A DNA stretch of 64,000 bases from Artemisia argyi (Eukaryota; Streptophyta; Magnoliopsida; Asterales; Asteraceae): NCBI GenBank assembly GCA_030686995.1, contig CM060703.1, positions 6,306,597 through 6,370,596 of the forward strand. The letters are read 5' to 3'. The position numbers were made by a program, and so were the translations under genes. Below are positions 56,921 through 64,000 of this stretch, in pieces. The notes beneath the pieces were generated by a model. That model saw only the letters and a program-made list of their open reading frames with translations. It searched no databases and was not told the origin of the DNA. The number at the start of each line of letters is the position of its first letter. Positions within the stretch are counted from its first letter, which is position 1.

Positions 56921-57230
56921 TAGGGCTGAGCAAATGACCCGAACGGACCGGACCGACCGAAGGACCGACCGAGACCGGACCGGACCGACCACATTCGGTC
57001 CGGTCCTCGGTCTTGGCTTTTTGGCTAATTCGGTCCTCGGTCCGGTCCGGACCGAACCAAAAACCGATTATTTGGCCTAGTTGGACCGGACCGATTGACG
57101 GATCGACCGAGACCGGACCGGACCGACCACATTCGGTCCGGTCCTCGGTCTTGATTTTTCGACTAATTCGGTTCTCATTCTTGTCGGTCCGGTCCAGTCC
57201 GGTCCGGTCTTAGATCGACGCTCACCCCTA
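56921..57230. mobile_element. hAT-type MITE with GGTCCGGTC arrays
   Basis: Ends TAGGGCTGAGC and GCTCACCCCTA; perfect 8-bp duplication GTAGAATG at 56913-56920 and 57231-57238. Copy A is uninserted near 6757. Both halves consist of repeated CCGGACC/GGTCCGG words. The frame at 57013-57213 is created by the array. Confidence 0.88.
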
Positions 57231-57964
57231 GTAGAATGGGGTTTGCTGACAAATTTGGCCCACCAGTTTCCACATTATTTCACATATTTGCTTATGGTTT
57301 CCCTAATTTTTTATATTGATCCTCAACTTGCATAATAGTGCATCGTTACAGATTATTATTTTTATTTTACACTCTTATATGTTTTACTTTAACTTGTGGT
57401 TGAATGTTCAATTACCGTAGACGGAAACAAAGCGAAATTTAAGATACCAAACCATAATCGGTTTTTTAAAAAGAAAAATAATAATAATAATAATAACAGC
57501 ATGTCGTATATTTACTTGTAAAACCTGAAAATATCATTTTAAATATTTAACTTCTTTATAAAACTTTTCATTATTGTAATATTTTGCACAGGGGCGTAGC
57601 TAGTAGGCTAGCGGGTGTTGGGTTACCCTTAATCAACCAACGTTATTCAATAGTTATATAATAATCTAGCCATAAGCTAGTTTTTTAATAATATTTGCCT
57701 CAAGCCCATGTTATTTTTACTGAAATTTCGAATAACCCATACAAATATACAATATCAAAATAAATTTACTTGTTAAATTATTTTTTTTTTAACTTAGCTT
57801 AGTTCCTAATTAAATATTTAAATATTTAATAAATTGCATACCTTTTTATAAGTAATGATATTTTACTATAACAACAGTACTCATTTTTTAAACTTTTAAT
57901 TTTTAAGTAAATATGTTTTATCTTTATATGTAGCATAGATAATGAAGCCCATTAGTATAACTAA

Positions 57965-58154
57965 GGGGCTGTTTCTTTTTTCCTCTTAGCTAAGGAATAT
58001 AATTTAATATGATTACTTTTTAGGTGGGGCCTATAAAATTCCCTTGTTCCCTCTATATACATAAGACTTAAATTATCATTCTCTCCCAATTAAGAGACTT
58101 ATATAGTAGTAGGACTCACGTGGACCCTTAGTTAAGAAAAAAAGAAACACGCCC
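57965..58154. mobile_element. Tourist-like MITE, 190 bp
   Basis: Inverted ends GGGGCTGTTTCTTTTTT and AAAAAAAGAAACACGCCC, with TAA duplicated at 57962-57964 and 58155-58157. The ~370 bp to its left (from GGGGCGTAGC, about 57590) is also absent from copy A and may be another element without clear ends. Confidence 0.8.
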
Positions 58155-58408
58155 TAACTCATTTGTACAGGGCAAACTAAAAGCAACACATATATGCAAA
58201 GCAAAATAAAAATAGAATCATTTAAGAAGAAACATCTTCCTCTGTCTCAAAATAAATGTCATTTTTGTAAATGCATACAATTTTAAAGAAATTTTCACAA
58301 AAGTTTTGAAAAGCCAATTACATAATCAACCAACAAACATGGATAATAAGGCAAAAATCAACCCACAACCCAACAAGAAATTTGAAAAACTTCGAAAGGG
58401 GACACTAA

Positions 58409-60269
58409 GAGCACACTGTATGTTAACAAAATGGGGAGGTGAAAGCTTAACCAAGTCGTGTTAAATGCTCTTTAACCACATCCGGGGGGGGGGGGGGGGG
58501 GTGAAAGCCTCGTTAACGGGGAAAGGTTAAAGGTTTAACGAGGCGTTAAGCCTTGGTGAATAAAAAAAAATCACTTTGCCCCCTCCAACGACTTTATAGC
58601 CATTGAGTTAAAAAAAATCGTTTTGCCCCCCTTAACGGTAACAAACTTACATAACTAAAAGAAAAAAGAAAAAAAAAATCAAAACTGTTTTCCCACCACT
58701 ATAAATACCAAATTAACACAACAATTTTTTTTCACACTTCCGCAACTCAATCTAATCTAATATACTTCCACTTGCTAAAAAAATCGGGATTTAACAACAA
58801 CGACGATGGTTTCATGAATCTCTTCGGTGAGTGGAATAACCCAAAGGCGGGTTCATCTTCAAACCCGAACGCGGGTGCATCACAAAACATCCCTTTGGCT
58901 AACCCACTTGGCTTGTCGAGCTAAAAACTTTACCTACAACATCAACGAATGCTATATTGGGAAGAAAGCCAACAAAACACTAAACACCAATTTTCAAAAT
59001 CAACAATTCACACAACAATCAAAACACACACAACATTCACAAACCGAAACAAATGAAGTTCCCAAAACACCTACGTCTCCACCAAAGCCCAACAGTCATG
59101 GTAAACGAAAGTCGAAAAAATCCAAAGAACCAATCGAACCATCCAATGATGAGGGGGAAATTCCCAAAGTGGTAAACACACGTTGGCATTTTACCGAGAA
59201 AAGAATTCTTGCAAAGTGTTATGTGGCCGCTACCGAGGATTCATAAGTCGGTCGTTCACAAGCTCGTGATACGTTTTGGCAACGTGTACAAAATGAGTTC
59301 AATAAACTCAATTATCAAAAACGCGACAGGGATGTTTTGCGTGATACAAGGCAAATGGAAAATGTTGAACCGTGATTGCACAAAGTTCAACGCGTACTAC
59401 AAACGTGCGAAACGGGAAATAAAAGTGGGGAAAGTGAGATGGATATCCTTAGACGGGCGAAAGAAATGTATCATGACGAGCACAAAACTGCGCCGTTTAA
59501 TAACGAGGAGGCGTGGGAGGTTTTGCGTGCTCATTAAATATGGGACACGCCGGATCCGCTTAATTTAACCGGCGATGTCCCAAGCCAAACAAACGAGGCT
59601 TTGTTTAGTCATGATAAACAACCACGCCTCATAGGCAAAAAACGTGCTTCGGAGAAAGTAAAATCTGAGAGCACGACAAGTACCGAGGAAGTGAGTACCG
59701 GAGGATCTTTTTCGTCAATTTAATTCGGGGAGGCTATGCAACACGAGTATCGTAAAATGGGAAGACGCATCCAAGGCGTATCGGGCGGCCGCAGGAAAAA
59801 GATGAAATGATAACACAGATGGAAGAGATGAAATTTTTGTTGCTTGAAACTGCCGGCAAGGATCCCGACGTTGTGGGTTGGATCAACGAAGAAAAAAAAC
59901 CAAAACAAGAAAAAATATAACTTGCAAACTCGTCACTAAATTTAATTGTATTTCATAATTTCCGTTATGTCGTAGTTTGCTTTCTGTTGTGTGTTTTTTT
60001 TATTTCGTATTTTTTTTTTAATTTCGTATTGTAATATGTTTTAAGAATTAATGTTATGTTTTTTTGGTAAATGAAGTATTAATTTTAGTTTAGGGGTTGA
60101 ATTTGAAAATAGTTTAGTTATGATAAGGGGTTTTTTTTGTTTTTTTATTTTTATTTTATTATTATTATTATTTTTTTAATTTTTTGTTAAAGGTGAAAAA
60201 GTTAAAGCTGATGTGACGCTGATGTGACACTAGGTGAAAGTTTAACCTTGGTGATGAAACCCTTTGCTC
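58409..60269 (+). mobile_element. PIF/Harbinger element A (ORF1 remnant only)
   Basis: The left end is GAGCACACTGTATG and the right end complement is GAGCAAAGGGTTTC. The flanking TAA occurs at 58406-58408 and 60270-60272. Copy A of the duplication is uninserted (CACTAACAAGAG near 14577). It contains a decayed NAM-associated/Myb-like ORF1 and no DDE transposase. A run of 18 G is at 58484-58501. Confidence 0.8.
58806..59920 (+). pseudogene. PIF/Harbinger ORF1: NAM-associated / Myb-SANT-like protein, broken
   Basis: Coding pieces in alternating frames follow the order of plant NAM-associated proteins. There is an N-terminal low-complexity part, then NTRWHFTEKRILAKCYVAATEDS (SANT-like, near 59180-59245), a TAA where a Gln or Glu codon is expected, then VGRSQARDTFWQRVQNEFN. 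A frame change leads to GKWKMLNRDCTKFNAYYKRA and another to KEMYHDEHKTAPFNNEEAWE and DPLNLTGDVP. The C-terminus is EEMKFLLLETAGKDPDVVGW. In active PIF elements this protein binds the TIRs with the transposase. At least two frameshifts and several stops kill it. Confidence 0.78.
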
Positions 60270-60272
60270 TAA

Positions 60273-61721
60273 CAGCATTGGGTATACTAACTTGTTAAGT
60301 TTTAACACACCGCCACATCAGTTTTAACATTTTCACATTTAAAAAAAAAAAAAAAAAAAAAAAGACCCTTAATTATAACTCACCTTAATTCAACTATTTT
60401 CAAATTTAATCCCTAAACCAAAACTAATACTTCATTTAATAAACCGCATAACATTAAAACTCGTTACAATATGTTCGACATTACAACTAATACTTCTTTT
60501 AAATCACACCTAGTCCCTTGTTGTAAATTACAAATTCGTCCAACATGTATTAACAAAAATTCCAAAATCTAAGCACAAATCCAACTAGGGTGTTCATGGT
60601 TCGGTTAATAAACTGAAAACTGAACCGAACCGAATTGAACAAAAAAAAAAACCGAACCGAACTTCTAACCGAACCGAATTTGTCAAAACCGAACCGAACC
60701 GAATTAAAAATCCTTTTTTCGGTTTGGATATAGGTTTAGCTATCTGAACCGAAAACCGAATTTATATAAATATATATTTTTTATATATTTATATTATTAT
60801 ATATATATAAAATGACCATTAAAATTTTATACTAATATAAAAAACACTTTTTATGCTTGAAATATTTTTTTTGCCAAAAATATATATAATTAAATTTTAA
60901 AAAAGTATATAAATAGTGTAATTCAAGTACAAAATTCGGTTTTCGGTTTTGACCCATTACCCAACCGAACTTTGGTTCGGTTCTCGGTTCGGTTCGGTTC
61001 GGTCATAAATATTTTCGGTTCGGTTTTCGGTTATGATCCAAAAATAATTTTTAACCGAACAACCCGAACTGAATAAACCCATTAACCAAGAACCGAACCG
61101 ATGAACACCCCTAAATCCAACTGCAGCTACTATGCCCAATTCTATAATAAAAAAAGCCCAGTACAATGGTCCAGTCCACATTAAAATAACCCTAACTTCA
61201 CGATAAATAACACTCATAATCACACAACCCTAATCTTTACTATTTACTAACACACAGTCACACTCTTTCTTTTCTTTTTCTTCAAATCCGAACAACAAAG
61301 CAAACAATCTCTTCATTTCTTTCATACACAAAAGGACTAACAAACACAACCCTTGATTTCTTTTTATCAAAACGAGCACCCAAGATTACCCTTATTGTAG
61401 CAGTTGTTTAGCGAATGAAATAAAGAAAATTCAAGGCTTCAAGATCCAACTATAAACTGGTAGGATATTGGTTGTTTTTCTTGTTTTAAACCAAATGAAA
61501 AAGGGCTAAAGGTGTAATATTTTTTTTGTTGAATTTGAAAAGAAATTAGCCGTTGAAGGGGGCGATATGATTTTTTTCTTCTGGCTAGCCTTAACGCCGT
61601 GTCAAACGTTTAACTCAGCACGTTAACGTGCCGTTAACGCACACCTACTGTGTGGTTAACGCAGCTTAACGCAAAAACGTTAAGCAATAACGTGGGGTGG
61701 TGGTGATTATACCGAATGCTC
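60273..61721. mobile_element. PIF/Harbinger-type element B, adjacent to A
   Basis: The left end CAGCATTGGGTATA matches the complement of the right end (GAGCATTCGGTATA). TAA is on both sides (60270-60272, shared with element A, and 61722-61724). The interior includes a nested hAT MITE and no recognised coding region. Confidence 0.75.
60586..61113. mobile_element. hAT-type MITE with CGGTTCGGTT arrays
   Basis: Ends TAGGGTGTTCAT and ATGAACACCCCTA; perfect 8-bp duplication AATCCAAC at 60578-60585 and 61114-61121. Subterminal arrays of ACCGAACCG (left) and CGGTTCGGTT (right). AT-rich centre. Non-coding. Confidence 0.88.
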
Positions 61722-61724
61722 TAA

Positions 61725-62472
61725 CAAGAGCCACATGGGCATTACCTGATTAATTAAAAAATCTACAACCTGGGACCACAATTCAATAAACTATATACTC
61801 AGAGACGCAAAAACGAAAGTCAAGATTCTTACACTTTCGGACAAAACAAATATCTTCGAATGGCTTTTTTGCCAATTTGAATAAAACACATGCATAGGGT
61901 TTTTATATATGACATATGCCCTAACTCACGCATCAATTGTTCCTCATAAAGTCAGCTTTTTAAACTTCCAGATTGCAACCTATATATGTTCAAAGTATTT
62001 GGTTCACTTTTAGCATACACTCGTTGTTTTAGTACTTCACTTTTTTCAGCCATACAAAATAAGGAGTATATAGATTTATCAATCTAGGTAGTCTATAAAG
62101 ACAATGACTATTTAACGACCATGCCGTAATAACGTATATGAAAAACTTAGCCATTATAACTAGCAAGTGCAACACTAAAACAAAATCGTGTTTTGAATTG
62201 TGTCTTGTTTTTCATGTTGGTGTTTATTTGAGTTGTTTCCCTATAGCTTCTCGCTAAGGGATTTTCATGAGATATATAATATATTTGCTGTACTTTCCAA
62301 AAAACTAAAACATGTAAAATCGTTATTTTTCATAGCATCTAATTATTATGAGAGAAACCTGAAAGTTTAATTATTCCTGAGGCTGAGCATGATTCATGAA
62401 ATGGGTCTTGAAAGACGGTGAAGACAGCTCTCCATAGCACACGTAAAGAAACTGCCTCCAGAGATGGTAAGT
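61725..62472. repeat. Segmental duplication copy B, 3' flank of DUF2431 copy 2
   Basis: Homologous to about 14949-15614 and, in part, to the right arm of the hairpin locus (37150-37520). No gene seen. Confidence 0.8.
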
Positions 62473-63436
62473 TTATCGTATAATCTTCTTAAACTTGAAC
62501 TTTGCAGTTTCTCCTAGCTTAAATGGCTTGTCAGCGTCTCGCCCCGCACCCCTCTTGTTTTCGTATCCTGGGTAATCCTTGATATGAAAGGCACAAGTCT
62601 CGAAATTCTCCAAGCCTGCGTCATTCGCCAACTGAGGTAGGTTCCACTTGTTGTAAGGATAGTTAGTCTGATGAGTCACATGTACCTCGCCTTGTGGAGT
62701 CAACATTGTTGCGGCGTTCTTAAAAAAGCTTCTCATCAAGGCTCTGTGCGCCCTACGTCAATACAAGCAGCTAGTGTTTATAACTTAACTCACGAAAATT
62801 GATTAGGGATGGTTCATTTTTAACATATTACTTCAACTTTCAAAGAATAGCTAAAAAGATGTGCTCACTCTATAACTCCTTTGTCAGTTTCGGCCCCGGC
62901 AAACCCTGCGTGTGGAAAGTTGAAGATGATCCTATCAAAACGCTTTCCAGTAAGCTTCGGATGGTTCTCCATGGTCCTTGCATCTACTTCAAAAAGAACT
63001 CTAGCACCACCGACTAATAAGTGACCGATGTGTTGTGCAGCGTCCTGGTACATTGTGATCACGCCATCTGGATAAATTACGGTACACATGATGTAAGTAT
63101 ATCGAGTTAGTTGGTAAGAGTTTACTTTTAATTTTTGAACGGCAAATATACATAAATATTCCTTGAAATAATTACCGAGTAGCTAAATCACCAATTAACC
63201 TCTCCTAATCCGCCAATTCTAGATGTATATTCTCTTTTCAAAAGCATAAGTACACAAAAATGGTTTTCGGTTAAAAACCAAAACCTATTAGAGATAAATA
63301 GTAGGCCCAAATCCGGTTTGTGGTCAAAGGGTTCATTAGGGTTTCTACTTAATTTGTCATTATAAATAGTCATTAACAAGAAGGCAATACCCATGGGGTT
63401 TTCAATGTTCAACAAAACCAAAGCGAATCCAAATTC

Positions 63437-63480
<44 letters not shown>

Positions 63481-64000
63481 GTTTAGTCTACTTTGAGTTC
63501 TCTCGGTTCAGTTCCGGTTTAGCCTGCAAAAATTTCCAACCGAGCCAAGATCAATTGAGCTGGACCAATTGACGCAAACCAAAAAGAAATTCAGACCCGC
63601 TGTTTGCTTCTCAGTTCCTTGTTTTAGAAAACTCCAGTTCTCAGGTCGGTTCTATACACACCGATCACAGTTCCGAACCAAAAAAGAACCGAAAATCTGC
63701 TTCTCTGTTTATTAAAGTAGTACACTACTGTTGCAAAATTTCGGATCCTCAGCTATTTCTGGTTTGGTGATCTGACTGCCGCTGTGAACAAGCTCACCCT
63801 TACAAAGATGAAATATTTTTAAAGAAATATGACATATATATCTAATGTGCCACAAAGTACTAAGCTGGCTCATGCTTTTAAGGCAGCTTAAGTCTACTAG
63901 ATTATTGAAAAACCCAGATCAAATTGAGTCGAAAAACTAGAAACTGTATGGCATCATTTAAAGAAAGTCGAAAAAGTTGATATGTTTTCTAATACATAAT
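62473..64000 (-). CDS. DUF2431 / BMT5-like domain protein, copy 2 (exon 1 beyond window)
   Basis: Exon 3 is 62752-62473 and exon 2 is 63067-62869, with the same lengths and splice phases as copy 1. Exon 1 should start just past base 64000, because the sequence ends at the base corresponding to 16674, seven bases short of the exon 1 end. Motifs FDRIIFNFPHAGF, HRALMRSFFKNA, GEVHVTH and DYPGYENKRG are intact. I count about 12 amino-acid differences from copy 1 over exons 2 and 3, including VDAT to VDAR. Intron 1 carries an extra ~450 bp (about 63345-63805) with a T tract at 63438-63479. No stop or frameshift is seen, so it may be functional. Confidence 0.85.
63345..63805. mobile_element. Insertion in intron 1 of DUF2431 copy 2 (type unclear)
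   Basis: Copy 1 lacks this segment (junction near 16491). It contains 42 T and scattered CGGTTC/GAACCG words like the hAT MITEs. Its right end (GCTGTGAACAAGCTCACC, near 63783) resembles sequence at about 37634-37651 next to the hairpin locus. No target duplication is clear. Confidence 0.5.

Larger units (their letters stand above)
55666..57284. repeat. Segmental duplication, copy B, block 2
   Basis: Matches 4625-6808 in order and orientation, minus the MULE and plus two hAT MITEs. Confidence 0.88.

Noticed and set aside
57013..57213. 66-aa Ser/Arg/Pro-rich frame
   Set aside because: It is the translation of a GGTCCGG repeat array inside a hAT MITE.

Overview
This is plant nuclear DNA: very AT-rich, no operons, intron-bearing genes with GT-AG borders, and dense nests of transposable elements. 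The gag of the SIRE-like Copia element and the other repeats are consistent with a eudicot, probably Asteraceae. That assignment is inference from family resemblance.

The backbone is a direct segmental duplication. Copy A starts near 2628 and runs to about 16990. Copy B starts near 41635 and runs off the right edge at 64000. Each copy ends in a three-exon minus-strand gene for a DUF2431/BMT5-like, Rossmann-fold methyltransferase-like protein. The gene at 15615-16864 is complete (220 aa). The one from 62473 lacks exon 1 because the window ends. Between the copies, at 36625-37520, the last exon and 3' flank of the same gene are present as two head-to-head inverted fragments that could fold as a long hairpin RNA.

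Because the copies are alignable, many insertions in one have an uninserted site in the other. Copy A carries a MULE-like element (4693-6054), a Helitron (6809-8448), a long-TIR element (8476-12681) with a solo LTR inside, and a Tourist-like MITE (14609-14945). Copy B carries a 12,032-bp minus-strand Helitron (43634-55665), three small hAT- or Tourist-type MITEs (56357-58154) and two PIF/Harbinger elements sharing one TAA (58409-61721). The large Helitron is itself interrupted by a 9,146-bp CACTA element (46130-55275, TSD TAT). That CACTA holds no recognisable transposase, but three small unknown genes (50484-51043, 51514-51864, 52857-53667) and two tandem foldbacks with compensatory changes.

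Other regions: 1-2626 is the 5' part of a minus-strand Copia element with an open gag-protease-integrase frame. 17537-22140 is a decayed Helitron Rep/helicase gene (N-terminal exons) split by a hAT-like element that holds an ORF2-less LINE. 22141-28113 is mostly decayed repeat. 28119-36418 is a young, gag-only LTR retrotransposon (TR-GAG type) with TSD CACGC. 37800-40935 is a composite of inverted repeats with nested MITEs. No rRNA, tRNA or CRISPR feature was recognised.
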